DNA from: Opitutia bacterium
Lineage (GTDB): Bacteria > Verrucomicrobiota > Verrucomicrobiia > Opitutales > Opitutaceae
Length of the DNA: 64,000 nt
Reading direction: 5' to 3'
NCBI GenBank assembly: GCA_947453695.1
Contig: CANGHW010000004.1
Location: 44,290 to 108,289, forward strand
This document shows positions 16,559 through 26,013 of this stretch, in pieces. The position numbers were made by a program, and so were the translations under genes. Each line of letters opens with the position of its first letter. The stretch's first letter is position 1. The notes under the pieces are model-generated. The model saw only the letters and a program-made list of their open reading frames with translations, did no database searches and was not told the DNA's origin.

Positions 16559-18559
16559 TCAGCGCTCGGCGATCGTGTTGTCGGCGCCGACGAGGGCGGC
16601 CTTCATCGCCTTGAAGAACACATCAGTGTTATCCATCGCGCCGGTGAAGAGCGCGGCGCCCCGACCGTAGGCGGAGAGCGGAATATCGGACGCGGTGTGG
16701 ACCGCGCTGGTGCCGAAGACCTGGCCTGCGATAAAATATCCGCCGGCGACTTTCCGTTTGGTCGGGTCGGCGGGATAGGTGTTGAGCGGGGCAGCGTTGT
16801 TAAACGGCTGCTGGGAATCCTGGAGCGGCCGTGGGCTGCTCTGCCAGTCTTCGTAGCGGTCCGACGCGGCGGCGTAGCCGATCAGCATCTTGCGATCGGG
16901 GTTGGTCGTCGCGGGATAGCCATCGGGCTGGATGCCGTAGATCGGGAAGCCGGCGAGATCGTAAGTGCCGACGACCGGGATGGCGCTGCCGGTGGCAGGA
17001 TCGCGCAGCTGGGCGGCACCGCCGCCGGAGTTGGCGCGGGCATTCAGGCTGGCCTGCGTGACGGTGGAGGCACCGATGATGTTGACGCCGGCGCACTCGT
17101 GGTCGGCGGTGATGAGCACGAGCGTATCGGGATTGGCGGAGGCGAAGGCCTTGGCGCGAGCCACGGCACGGTCGAACTCGATCGTCTCGAGGATCCAGCG
17201 TTCGCTGTCCATGTTGTGGGCCTGCTTGTCGATGGAGGCGCCCTCAATCATGAGGACGAAGCCGTTCGGATTCTTCGCGAGCACCTGGAGGGCCGCGTCG
17301 GTCATTTCATCGAGCATGGGCTGATCGGGAAAACCAAATTCATTGACGACGGCGGGATTGCCGCGGCGGCCGTCAATCTTGTCGGCGGCGACGTTCATAT
17401 TGGAGAAAGAATAGAGGCCGAGCAGCTTGGTGGTCGTGGCGGGGAGGGCTTTCAACTGCGTCGACGTGGCGGTGTAGGTGAAGCCGGCCTTTTGGAAATC
17501 CGAGATCAGATCGCGATTCGGGTCGAGTGCGCCAGCGGCGACGCCCCAGCCGGCGGCGAGTTCCGCCGGGAGAACGTAGTCCAGCGAGTTGACGCGCGAC
17601 GAACCGGGGGTCGTGGCGGGGAGAAACCATTTGCGGCCGCCGCCGAGGAGGACGGAGAGGTTGGCCTTGACGACGGATTCGTCGAGGTATTGATCGCAGA
17701 TGCCAGTGCCGTTGGCGCGATTCTGAGTGTGGACCGCCCAGGCAGCGGGCGTGGCGTCGAAGACATCGGCCGTGGTCACGATGCCGAGGGACTTGCCCTG
17801 AGTGCGGGCCAGGTATTCGCCCATGTATTCGGTGCGGGGATTGTCGAAGGCGTCGACCGTATCATCGGGGAAGACGCCCTCCTGATTGTTATTGTTTTTA
17901 TTGCCCGTCGAATAGCAGGAGGCGCCGGGAGCGGAGTCGGTGACGATGGAGTTGAGCGAGCAGGTCTGGATGAGGCCGGTGACCGGGAAGGTGTCCATCG
18001 CGAGCGGGGCGAGGGCTTTGCCCTGGCTCACCCCGTTGAGCACGAAGCGAGCGGCGGTGCGGTGGGCGATGCCCATGCCGTCGCCGATCATGACGATGAT
18101 GTTTTTCGCCTTGGCGGTGTTGCTCGCGGTGCCGAGGGAAACGATTTCGAAGTTGCCGGTGGCGATGACCGATTCGCGGTTGGGCAACTGGATCGCGCTC
18201 ACGATGAGGCGGTGCACACCTGGCGTCGCGAGGCTGTAGGCGCGCAGGGTGGCGACGACGGTATTGACCGGCAGGCCTGCAACGGTGGCGGGCACGAGCG
18301 TGACCGTGCCGGGCACTTCCGCATTATCGACGTAGAACTTTACGCCGGCGATGTTCTGAGCCGCGTCGGGCGAGATGGTGGCCTGGAGGTCGAAGCGTTG
18401 GCCGGGGAGAAAGCGCGAGATGTAGGGCGGCGCGGGATCCTTGAAGGAAAACAGGTCGCTCGGCGGAGTGAGGCGGGAGACCACGGGAGCGGCCGGGAGC
18501 ACGGAGGCAAAAGCGGTCGCGGCAGCGACGGCGAGGAGGAGGCGGTATCGTTGATGCAT
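16559..18559 (-). CDS. Secreted alkaline phosphatase with N-terminal Ig-like domain
   Basis: The 666-residue protein has a signal peptide ending near LPAAPV and an N-terminal beta-sandwich-like domain (about 30-145, KFYVDNAEVPG). The alkaline phosphatase domain carries the first metal site IVMIGDGMG, the nucleophile Ser in VTDSAPGASCYSTG, and the later metal ligands in IEGASIDKQAHNMD and ITADHECAGV. The enzyme should release phosphate from monoesters in the periplasm or outside the cell. Its start is 11 bases after the stop of the secreted partner gene, so the two form an operon ended by the terminator at 16455. I saw no unambiguous Pho box upstream. Confidence 0.92.
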   Translation of the reverse strand: MHQRYRLLLAVAAATAFASVLPAAPVVSRLTPPSDLFSFKDPAPPYISRFLPGQRFDLQATISPDAAQNIAGVKFYVDNAEVPGTVTLVPATVAGLPVNTVVATLRAYSLATPGVHRLIVSAIQLPNRESVIATGNFEIVSLGTASNTAKAKNIIVMIGDGMGIAHRTAARFVLNGVSQGKALAPLAMDTFPVTGLIQTCSLNSIVTDSAPGASCYSTGNKNNNNQEGVFPDDTVDAFDNPRTEYMGEYLARTQGKSLGIVTTADVFDATPAAWAVHTQNRANGTGICDQYLDESVVKANLSVLLGGGRKWFLPATTPGSSRVNSLDYVLPAELAAGWGVAAGALDPNRDLISDFQKAGFTYTATSTQLKALPATTTKLLGLYSFSNMNVAADKIDGRRGNPAVVNEFGFPDQPMLDEMTDAALQVLAKNPNGFVLMIEGASIDKQAHNMDSERWILETIEFDRAVARAKAFASANPDTLVLITADHECAGVNIIGASTVTQASLNARANSGGGAAQLRDPATGSAIPVVGTYDLAGFPIYGIQPDGYPATTNPDRKMLIGYAAASDRYEDWQSSPRPLQDSQQPFNNAAPLNTYPADPTKRKVAGGYFIAGQVFGTSAVHTASDIPLSAYGRGAALFTGAMDNTDVFFKAMKAALVGADNTIAER

Positions 18560-18570
18560 GGAAAGGAAAA

Positions 18571-19155
18571 TCAGGAGCGGGGAGAATCAGCAGCGGTGGC
18601 AGGCTCGGGCGTCGGATCGAGCACGAGGCGGAAAATGGAATTGCGGCCGTCGGACTCGACGCGGGCGCCGAGCTCGAGCGTGCCGGTCAAGAGGAGCTGT
18701 CCGGGCTGCCACGGGATTTTTTGCGTGGGTGAAGCGGTGACGATGTGCACGGTCGCGGGCGGCGTATCATCCGCGACGCAGAGGCCGTTGGCCTCCACCG
18801 TCACCGGCCAGGCGGTGAGACGATAGACGCCGGAGCTGCGTTCCGGTTCGCGCACCATGTAGCCCGCCAAGCGCACGCGCTGGCCGGCGAGCGAGCGGAG
18901 CTTGGGGGAGTATTCGAGGCCGCGGTCGCCGATCGGTCCGAAGAATTCAGAAAATTCCACATGACTCACCCCGGCGGGAGGCGGGGGCAGGGAGGTGGCA
19001 GGCGAAGCTTTCAGCTCGCCCAGTGCGGCTTGGGACTGCGCGAGGTAGCGTTGCCACGCGAGGGCCTCGGGACGAGCGGCCGGGCCACGCGGGGTGTGGG
19101 GAGTAGGTTGAGCCAGCAGGGGAGCCGCGGCAAGGCACAGAAACAGCACACGCAT
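18571..19155 (-). CDS. Secreted protein of unknown function, operon partner of alkaline phosphatase
   Basis: The 194-residue protein has a signal peptide (MRVLFLCLAAAPLLAQ), a proline-rich linker, and a beta-rich domain with LAGQRVRLAGYMVREPE and LLLTGTLELG, reminiscent of an OB-fold. One Cys occurs in the mature part (GLCVADD). The core resembles the DUF3299-type pattern of small secreted proteins, but I cannot assign it firmly. It begins an apparent operon with the alkaline phosphatase gene 11 bases downstream, so a role near phosphate acquisition or in assembly of the exported enzyme is possible. Confidence 0.7.
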   Translation of the reverse strand: MRVLFLCLAAAPLLAQPTPHTPRGPAARPEALAWQRYLAQSQAALGELKASPATSLPPPPAGVSHVEFSEFFGPIGDRGLEYSPKLRSLAGQRVRLAGYMVREPERSSGVYRLTAWPVTVEANGLCVADDTPPATVHIVTASPTQKIPWQPGQLLLTGTLELGARVESDGRNSIFRLVLDPTPEPATAADSPRS

Positions 19156-19211
19156 ACCCGCAGCCTAGCAGCCGATTGTGGCGAAACGGAGGCGGCGCGG
19201 TGACTTGCCGG

Positions 19212-21275
19212 TTACGGTGTGGCGAGCGGGAGGGGCTCCGGCGTAAACGCGAGATACGGGGCGCAGAGTTCGATGAAGCGCTCGACGCTGAACGGCTTCA
19301 TCAACACCGGCACGCCCCAGGCCGCGATCTCGTCCTCGAGGTGGCGTTCGCCGGCGTGTCCGGTGACGAAGACGAGCCGCCGCGCGAGGGCCGGCTGTGA
19401 CTCGCGCAGCCAGAGGAAGAGTTCGGTGCCATTCATACCCGCCATGCGTATGTCCGAAACGACGAAATTGTAGCGCTCGGCTGCGAGCAGCTCCAAGGCC
19501 TCGACTCCATTCGTCGCGACATCGACATGACAGCCGAGCTGGACCGTCAGGATTTCCTGCATCAGCCGCTGCTCGATGAGTTCATCATCGACGACGAGCA
19601 CCCGGGCGCCGGCGGGTTTGCGCGGGGCAGCAGGGGAGGAGGAAGGGAGATCGGATAGTTCGAGGGCCATGGGAGGAGAGCTGTCGAGAGGGAGGGAGAC
19701 GTGAAAAGTGGTGCCGTGGTTGAACGTGCTTTCGACGGAGATCTCGCCGCCGTGTTGCCGCACGATGCTGAAGCAAATACTGAGACCGAGCCCGGTGCCG
19801 CGTTCCGGCCCTTTGGTCGTGAAGAAGGGATCGAAGATCCGACCGAGATTCTCCGGCGGGATTCCACTGCCAGTATCGGTGACGATCAGCGTAGCCGTGC
19901 GGTGGTCGGAGCGAATCTCGAGGGAGAGTAGCGCCGGATTGCGTCCGACCATGGAATCGAGGGCGTTGAGGGACAGGTTGAGCACGACCTGTTTGAGTTG
20001 GGAGGCATCGGCGCGGACCCAAACGGGGTGAGTGGGCACCCGAGGTTGCAGGGTGCAGCGGGTCTCGCGCACTTTGAAACGCAGCATGGCGAGCGCCTCA
20101 TCGACGACTTTGCACAGGTCCACGAGCGTAACCGCCGTATGGACAGGCTTGGAGAGTTGGAGGAGTTGGCGGATGATGGTCGCGGCCTCGGCTACGCTCT
20201 TAGTGATAAGCTCGGCGTAGAATTGCGTCTGAGAATCGGCATTCAGACGGATGAGTTCGGCAAATCCCTGGACGGGTGTCAGTTTGTTGTTCAGCTCGTG
20301 GGCGATGCCGCCGACCAAGGTGTCGAGCAGGGTTTGCTTCTCCTGCCGCACGAGATGGCGCTCCATGGCGCGCTGTTCGGTGATGTCCTCGACGCAGAGG
20401 CAAATCTGCCCGGTTTCGCGAATCCAGCCGGGTGAAAGTCGAAACAAACGCACGCCGCGACCGGGGACCGAGAAACTACATTCGCTCGCCATCGGAGATC
20501 CCGGGGCGCCACTGGCGAGGCGGTGCAGCAGCGCTGCGAAGGTAACTCGGTCAACCTCGCTTACGCGGGAGCCGAGTGAGATCGGGGGAGACTTGTCGGT
20601 CGGCAGATTGAGCAGCTCGGTCAGGCGGCGATTGTGCTCATGGATCGTGCCATGGCGGTCCAACAGGGCAATGCCGAGAGGATGGGTGTCGAACAACCCC
20701 AGGTAGAGTCCCTGCGATTGACGCAGCGCGTGATTGGTCTGGAAGAGCTCGAGATGGCGCCGGCGCAACTCGGCCACCTGCTCCGTAACCAGCCGAGATT
20801 GTAGTCGCGCGAGAGCATCGATCGGGATCAAGCCGATGAGATGATGATGCTCGTCCACCAGCACGACGTCTTCACGAAATTCGTCGCCATAGCGGGCGAG
20901 CGACTGATCGAGCACGGCACGCACCGGGGTCTTCGGGGAGAATACCAGCGGATGCTCCACCTGTGCCAGATGGGCAGGACTGCGACTATGGAGGGCGAAG
21001 CCAAACCGCGAACCGAGCAGAATGCCCAAGCGCAGGCGCGAGCATAGGCCGACCACGCGGTCGCCGCGCACCAGGGCGAGGTATTCGAGGCCGGATTCGC
21101 TAAACTCGCGGTGCACCTGCTCCAGCGGCAAATCCTGCTCCACAAAGCGCCGGTGGTGCACCAGTGACTCAAGTGACGTCGTCTCGGCTCCCAGTAGTCC
21201 GTCCGGCCCGGCAGCATTCTCCCCCGTCGGCAGTGACGGTGAGATCAGGGCGAGGGGCGTCGGGCGAACATCCAT
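19212..21275 (-). CDS. Hybrid sensor histidine kinase (CBS pair - PAS - HisKA - HATPase - receiver)
   Basis: The 687-residue protein lacks a signal peptide or membrane segment, so it should be cytoplasmic. Residues about 35-165 form two CBS-like motifs (VVGLCSRLRLGILLG; VVLVDEHHHLIGLIPIDAL). A PAS domain follows at about 185-305 (LGIALLDRHGTIHEHNRRL). The kinase core has the phospho-His in GGIAHELNNKLTPVQG (about 325) and ATP-binding DTGSGIPPENLGRIFDPFFTTK. The C-terminal receiver (about 555-675) has the phospho-Asp in FVVSDIRMAGMNG. No separate DNA-binding response regulator adjoins it. CBS pairs often bind adenosyl nucleotides, so the kinase may read energy state (inference). AGAGG lies upstream of the ATG. 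Confidence 0.93.
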   Translation of the reverse strand: MDVRPTPLALISPSLPTGENAAGPDGLLGAETTSLESLVHHRRFVEQDLPLEQVHREFSESGLEYLALVRGDRVVGLCSRLRLGILLGSRFGFALHSRSPAHLAQVEHPLVFSPKTPVRAVLDQSLARYGDEFREDVVLVDEHHHLIGLIPIDALARLQSRLVTEQVAELRRRHLELFQTNHALRQSQGLYLGLFDTHPLGIALLDRHGTIHEHNRRLTELLNLPTDKSPPISLGSRVSEVDRVTFAALLHRLASGAPGSPMASECSFSVPGRGVRLFRLSPGWIRETGQICLCVEDITEQRAMERHLVRQEKQTLLDTLVGGIAHELNNKLTPVQGFAELIRLNADSQTQFYAELITKSVAEAATIIRQLLQLSKPVHTAVTLVDLCKVVDEALAMLRFKVRETRCTLQPRVPTHPVWVRADASQLKQVVLNLSLNALDSMVGRNPALLSLEIRSDHRTATLIVTDTGSGIPPENLGRIFDPFFTTKGPERGTGLGLSICFSIVRQHGGEISVESTFNHGTTFHVSLPLDSSPPMALELSDLPSSSPAAPRKPAGARVLVVDDELIEQRLMQEILTVQLGCHVDVATNGVEALELLAAERYNFVVSDIRMAGMNGTELFLWLRESQPALARRLVFVTGHAGERHLEDEIAAWGVPVLMKPFSVERFIELCAPYLAFTPEPLPLATP

Positions 21276-21364
21276 GGCAAGCGTCGCCTCTCTGTTCGGT
21301 CAGAAGTGGAGATTTCCGGTTACGAACGGTGAAATCGCAGCGGAGGGTGCATCCGGCTCTTTCC

Positions 21365-23245
21365 TCAGGGCAGTTCGTAAACTTCCAGCAGACTCACGCC
21401 GCTGGCCCCGCCGACCCCGTTGACCTGAGCGGTGTAAGCGCCGGGGTCGAGGGTGATCAGGAGTGCGGCATCTCGACTGCGCTCTCCCAGCGCAAAGGCG
21501 CCAGTGGCACTGGCGGCGCTGCGGATATCGGCGGCATTGGCATTGTCGCCCCACGTATCGTTGCTGGCGACGGTGGCGCCGGAGGAGTTGAACAGTGTCA
21601 AAATGGGGTCGTTCAGGGCGCCCGCGACGCCGAGATCACCGAGGGCCGCGCCCACGCCGCGAATGAGAAACGTCTTGGGGCGGGGGCCGCCGGCGACGAA
21701 ACCGATCACATGGGCTGATGATCCCGTGCCCGTTTGAGCGCGGCTGGAGAGGTTTAACAAGCGACCCGGCAGGCTAAGACGGTAGACGAGCAGCATCGAG
21801 TCGTTCTCCATGCCGGAGGGATGAGCGTAGGCGACGCCGTCTTGCAGGCCGCTTTGGGTGATGAAGTCGTTGTCGTTGCCGACGAACAGGAAGTAGTCGT
21901 TGGGCGTGGCGGGATCGAGGGCCGGCACGAGGGTCATCGCCTCCCACTTTTCATAGAGGTTGTTGTTGTCGTCAGTGGGGCCGTTGTGGAGGCCGAACTT
22001 GGCCAGCTGAGCGGAATCGTTGAGGTCGATGAATTCGGCGCGAGTCGCTGGTTTGATCGACGCATCGAGCACTCCGGCCGGTGCGATGGGATTGGCCGGA
22101 TCGTCGAACTTGGAGCCGGCGATATTCGTGGCGGCACTGATGTCGTAGATGAGGATTTTGCGGTAGGTCGACGTGGCGATCGGGTAGGTGTGGCCAAAGC
22201 CGGCATCGCGGGCGAGGACGAGAAACTGGGTGTTGTTGATCGCGAGAATCTCGCTCTGGGCGCAAACCAGCGTGGCCCCGGCCGCGGTTTTCGTGGTGGG
22301 GAGTTGGAGGACATACTCGCCCTTGAGGGTCGGCGTGGCGCCGGAAATATCGTAGGCGAGCAGGCGGGTATTGAACCGAATCAAACTGGCGCCACCCGTG
22401 CCGCCATCCTGACGAGCGGCGGATTGGAGGAGGGCGAAGAGCGTCTTGCCATCGGGTGAAAGAGTGAGGCCTTCGAGACCCTGATTGTTTTGGCGACCGA
22501 CGGTGGGATCGATCGGGTTGGGCGCCGGTTGGCCCGGTGCAGGATTGTTTGAGGCGAAGGAATCTGCCCCAGCCCGTTGAGGGACTAGTGCAGCGGGTGG
22601 GCGAATGGCGCTCTGGAGCACGCCGCCAGCGGAAAACTTATAGATGTAGGGACCGTATTCGTCGCTGACGAAGAAGCTGCCGTCGGGCAGCCGCACAATT
22701 CCCTCGGCATCGATCGACAGGCGGCCGTTGAAGGCCTGGGGCATCGCAGGCAAGGTTGCGGTAGCCGCGCGCACGCCGGCGGCTCCTGCGGCGGTATCCA
22801 AGGCGGTGAAGGGCGTGCCGTTGGCTTCGGTCAGCAAGGTGGTATCAGCCACCGTGAGGCCGACTTGGTTCTGCGTAGCCGCACCTGCCACGGTGGGCGA
22901 AAACGTCACTGACAGGGTGAAAAAACGGGCGCGCCAATTGGTGGTGCCGGGATTGTTATATCCGCGGTCGGGCTGCATGTAGAAGGTCCCCGCGTAGGTG
23001 CCGTCAGCGTTTCGGCGCCACGACTTCGCGTCGTGCGTCAGGGCGGAAAACGAGCCGATGGTCTCGCCGAATTTGTCGCGGGCGGAGGCCGGAATGCGGC
23101 CGACGCCCACCAGGCCGTGATTCACGAAATGGTGTCCGTTATGTAACACGGACACGGGAGCGGGTTGGGCCGGGGCGGTGGAAAAGAGCGCGCCTGAGAC
23201 CGAAGACACGAAGAGCGAGGCAGCCAAAGAGCGGGAGATTCTCAT
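21365..23245 (-). CDS. Secreted phytase-like esterase with C-terminal LEVYE module
   Basis: The 626-residue protein has a signal peptide (about 1-27) and a long beta-propeller-like domain of the 'esterase-like activity of phytase' type, recognised from GSFSALTHDAKSW, FYMQPDRGYNNPGTTNW, DAEGIVRLPDGSFFVSDEYGPYIYKFSAGG and NNQGLEGLTLSPDGKTLFALLQSA. A separate C-terminal domain (about 495-626: RLLNLSSRAQTGTG, RPKTFLIRGVGAALGDLGV, SLLEVYELP) belongs to a module seen on many secreted verrucomicrobial proteins, perhaps for surface attachment (recalled, not searched). It is 34 bases after the chemoreceptor stop. Phosphoester hydrolysis is suggested by family name only. Confidence 0.85.
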   Translation of the reverse strand: MRISRSLAASLFVSSVSGALFSTAPAQPAPVSVLHNGHHFVNHGLVGVGRIPASARDKFGETIGSFSALTHDAKSWRRNADGTYAGTFYMQPDRGYNNPGTTNWRARFFTLSVTFSPTVAGAATQNQVGLTVADTTLLTEANGTPFTALDTAAGAAGVRAATATLPAMPQAFNGRLSIDAEGIVRLPDGSFFVSDEYGPYIYKFSAGGVLQSAIRPPAALVPQRAGADSFASNNPAPGQPAPNPIDPTVGRQNNQGLEGLTLSPDGKTLFALLQSAARQDGGTGGASLIRFNTRLLAYDISGATPTLKGEYVLQLPTTKTAAGATLVCAQSEILAINNTQFLVLARDAGFGHTYPIATSTYRKILIYDISAATNIAGSKFDDPANPIAPAGVLDASIKPATRAEFIDLNDSAQLAKFGLHNGPTDDNNNLYEKWEAMTLVPALDPATPNDYFLFVGNDNDFITQSGLQDGVAYAHPSGMENDSMLLVYRLSLPGRLLNLSSRAQTGTGSSAHVIGFVAGGPRPKTFLIRGVGAALGDLGVAGALNDPILTLFNSSGATVASNDTWGDNANAADIRSAASATGAFALGERSRDAALLITLDPGAYTAQVNGVGGASGVSLLEVYELP

Positions 23246-23279
23246 AATCGAGAATCACACTACATCCCTCCGGTCACGA

Positions 23280-25184
23280 TCACGCGGCGGGAATGAAACG
23301 GTCCGGTGACACTTTCCGCCCCGACGCTCGGGGTGGTGGTTGGCTGGCGGATGGCGAAACGGGGCCAGGGACGTCCTGAGTCGCCGTTGCAGGCGGGGGC
23401 ACACCAAGAAATTGGCTCAATTCAACGGAGTCCCGGTTGAGTTCAGTGGCGCAACCGTTGAGGTCGCTGGCAAACCGGGCGCTGCGCGACGACTGCTCGG
23501 CGAGATTCGAGGTCCCGGACCGAAGTTCCAAGAGGGCAGTGCTGATGGACCCGATCTCTTCGGCCTGGCGATCCGAGACTGACTTGGTCTCTTCCACGAG
23601 TGCGCGAATCGCCGCGACGTCGCTGGTAATGGAGGCAAAATCCCGTTGAACCTTCTCGGCGGAGGCGACGCCCCGTTCGGTGGTGGACTGCGCTTCAGCG
23701 ACGACCTGTGCAGTCTCGTTCGCGGCGGAAGCACAGCGCTGCGCGAGGCGACGCACTTCCTCCGCGACGATGGCGAAACCGCGTCCGGCCTCTCCGGCAC
23801 GGGCGGCCTCGATGGCGGCGTTGAGGGCCAGAAGATTGGTTTGAAAGGCGATTTCGTTGATCGCCTGAACAGTCTCCCGGATGCGGCGGCTGCTCCCCGC
23901 AATATCGTTCATCGCCGTGTTCATACTGCGCACACTGTCCGTTCCGGCGTCAGCCCGGTCCGCCGCCTGTCTGGTCAGCACAGCAGCGCGAACCATATTA
24001 GAGAGGGTTTCCTTGGTTGTTTGGGCAACGGTTTGGGAGTTCGCGCTCAACAGCTCGATGGCAGACGATTGCTCCTCGACTGTGGCCGCCAAGGTGGCGG
24101 CGTCGGATTCAACTTGGCTCGTGCTCTGGGAAGTGCGGTGGGCAGCGCCCAGAACCCGCGCCGAAATCGGTCCGAGGCGGCGGCCTATTTTCCCGGCGAG
24201 ATTTCGACCCCAGAAGAGCGCGAGTGCGGGCATGACCAAGGCACCAATGCCCAACCCGACGAGCGTGCCGCGCAGGCGGCGATTTGCTTCGGCCGCCTGC
24301 ATCTTCGTATTGGCCATTACCTTTTGTCCGACGGAATCGAGTTCACGGAGCAACTTGTTCCCCGATTCGATCATGGTGGCTTGGGAGCGGTTGCGCTCGA
24401 TGATCGAGTCGCGCAGGCTGATCAGCTCGTCACGTAAATCCTTGGACTTGGAGTGGACATCTTCGATGAAGTCCCGGAGGTCGGATGGCGCAGTCGCCGC
24501 GAGAGCGGCCGCGACCGCGGTTACCACCGTGGCTTGTTGGGCTATGGCTTTATCGAGATAGGCCGGGTCATTGGAAGCGGACGTGGAGAGGACCAAGTTT
24601 TGAATCTCGCCGAGGCTGCCAAGTGCAGCCTCAAAACGCTTGCGATGGTCCGGAGGACGCTGGCCGGTGATCAAACGGCCATCGTCACTCAGGAGTTGAT
24701 AATAGAGAATATTGAGCATCGAGCTCTGAGCCGCCAGGCCGCGCACCGAGCGGTCGCACCGCTGAAACGATTCCGCAGTTTGTCGAAATGCGACGCCCCA
24801 CGCAGCGAGCAGAGGAAACGTCTGGCGCACGGTGGCGGCCGCGCCATCGGCACTTTCGGTGCCCGCCATTTCGACGCGCAAACGGCCAAAGTGCCGAACC
24901 GTTTGGGTGAATTCTTGCTCGGCAAGCTTGCGGTCTTCTTCCGCGTGCGTGCGCACATAAGTATTCAGCTTGAGTGCAACTTGGTTGGTTACGCGCATCA
25001 ACTCGGCGGTAGGCGCTGCCTGTTCGGAGATGTCGGCCAAGAGATTGGCCATGCCCCGGCCGGCCAGCAAAAGGGTAAAGATCGCGCCGGCGCAAAGGAC
25101 AAAGCAGGCTGCGCCCGCCACCAGCGATGCCCGGCGCATGCTGCGATGTAGTGTGCTAATGCGAGAAAAGATGCTTTGCCCCAT
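23280..25184 (-). CDS. Methyl-accepting chemotaxis protein
   Basis: The 634-residue chemoreceptor has a membrane segment at about 20-42, a periplasmic helical sensor region to about 300, and a second membrane segment at about 306-328. The complete signalling domain contains the conserved hairpin tip [38 protein letters not shown] (shown here in part as two adjoining motifs). The C-terminus is proline/serine-rich (PPPATATQ...) and lacks an obvious CheR-binding pentapeptide. A recognisable HAMP domain is weak or absent. A sigma-28-like promoter lies just upstream, leaving almost no leader; an alternative start is Met16 (25139). It transmits ligand binding to a CheA/CheW array not present in this window. 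Confidence 0.93.
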   Translation of the reverse strand: MGQSIFSRISTLHRSMRRASLVAGAACFVLCAGAIFTLLLAGRGMANLLADISEQAAPTAELMRVTNQVALKLNTYVRTHAEEDRKLAEQEFTQTVRHFGRLRVEMAGTESADGAAATVRQTFPLLAAWGVAFRQTAESFQRCDRSVRGLAAQSSMLNILYYQLLSDDGRLITGQRPPDHRKRFEAALGSLGEIQNLVLSTSASNDPAYLDKAIAQQATVVTAVAAALAATAPSDLRDFIEDVHSKSKDLRDELISLRDSIIERNRSQATMIESGNKLLRELDSVGQKVMANTKMQAAEANRRLRGTLVGLGIGALVMPALALFWGRNLAGKIGRRLGPISARVLGAAHRTSQSTSQVESDAATLAATVEEQSSAIELLSANSQTVAQTTKETLSNMVRAAVLTRQAADRADAGTDSVRSMNTAMNDIAGSSRRIRETVQAINEIAFQTNLLALNAAIEAARAGEAGRGFAIVAEEVRRLAQRCASAANETAQVVAEAQSTTERGVASAEKVQRDFASITSDVAAIRALVEETKSVSDRQAEEIGSISTALLELRSGTSNLAEQSSRSARFASDLNGCATELNRDSVELSQFLGVPPPATATQDVPGPVSPSASQPPPRASGRKVSPDRFIPAA

Positions 25185-25193
25185 GCCCGCATA

Positions 25194-25220
25194 TTTTCGG
25201 ACTTCCGCCCCAAAAATTTA
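25194..25220 (-). promoter_or_regulatory. Sigma-28 (FliA)-like promoter of the chemoreceptor gene
   Basis: The minus strand reads TAAA-N15-TCCGAAAA, matching the FliA consensus TAAA-N15-GCCGATAA at all four -35 bases, the exact spacing, and six of eight -10 bases. It ends 9 bases before the chemoreceptor ATG, so the transcript would be leaderless or nearly so if translation begins there. Confidence 0.6.
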
Positions 25221-25487
25221 GATTTTGGGCCAAAATGTAACAAACGGGCTTTGATTCGACTGAGCGTCGGATCAAAGCGGAAGGAGAACTGCACTTGAAA
25301 ATCGACCAGCGGCACGCGCAGCACAGCGGGCTTTGGGCGGTTACGCTGTCTAACTCGCGTCTAGGGGAGAACTTACCGCCCAATTCCGGCACGCATGGCT
25401 CGGCCGGGAATACGTGCGTTACTCCAGAACTGAACCGCACTTCGACCCAAATGAGGCGATCAGTGGAGATTGAGTGCGAATTTCTGG
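25221..25487. other. Intergenic stretch between the chemoreceptor and the small-protein gene
   Basis: No supported gene: the 141-aa minus ORF at 25156-25581 overlaps both the small-protein gene and the promoter and has no family features. I see no clear terminator for the small gene. Confidence 0.45.
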
Positions 25488-25781
25488 CTAGGTGGAAGTT
25501 CGTCGCCCCGGGGTAGGCGATGACGGCGAAATACCTCGCGGAGAGGACGCCCGGGCCTTCCTCCAGTGGAATTCGATCCACGTTCCAACCAACACACCGG
25601 TGAGTTCCACGTCGCGAAAGAACGCGAGAAGCTCAGCATAGACTATCTCGGGGTGCGAAGCATTGAAGCGTTGCCGCAGATCGTCCCAGCGTTGTTCGGC
25701 AGAAATAGCCGAAAGGCGGCCTTCGTCTCGTGCGCTCTCAAGGAGCGCATAGAGCAAGCGTGCTTGTTCAGCCGCGGACAT
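25488..25781 (-). CDS. Small protein of unknown family (paralogue of the gene at 16 kb)
   Basis: This 97-residue protein is helical in its first 70 residues (MSAAEQARLLYALLESA) with a basic, proline/serine-rich tail (ASSPRGISPSSPTPGRR). It shares spaced motifs with the product at 16037-16312: RLLYAL, GRL, W..LRQR, TWIE.HW. There is no membrane segment or signal. It lies upstream of the chemoreceptor on the same strand, with a 300-base gap and an intervening promoter, so it is probably a separate transcript. Function unknown. Confidence 0.6.
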   Translation of the reverse strand: MSAAEQARLLYALLESARDEGRLSAISAEQRWDDLRQRFNASHPEIVYAELLAFFRDVELTGVLVGTWIEFHWRKARASSPRGISPSSPTPGRRTST

Positions 25782-26013
25782 GGTGATAATCGGTTCGAAA
25801 GATCAAACGAAGGGTATCCAGTGGCAGCCGAAACTTATCGAACACGGGATAACGCCGGGGAAAGTTTCATTAGGCTCCGTTTGATCGGTGCGAAGGCTGC
25901 GTCAAGCGGACGCATACGGAGCCACGATTTCTTCACCGTCCCGTAACATTGGGGCGGCGATTCGGAGCTACGCGTGGTGGGATGAGCCCGAATCGGCAGA
26001 CCGATCATTAAAG

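Noticed and set aside
16697-18826. 709-aa plus-strand ORF
   Set aside because: Antisense shadow of the alkaline phosphatase gene.
25156-25581. 141-aa minus-strand ORF
   Set aside because: It overlaps the small-protein gene, the sigma-28-like promoter and the chemoreceptor start, and has no recognisable features.
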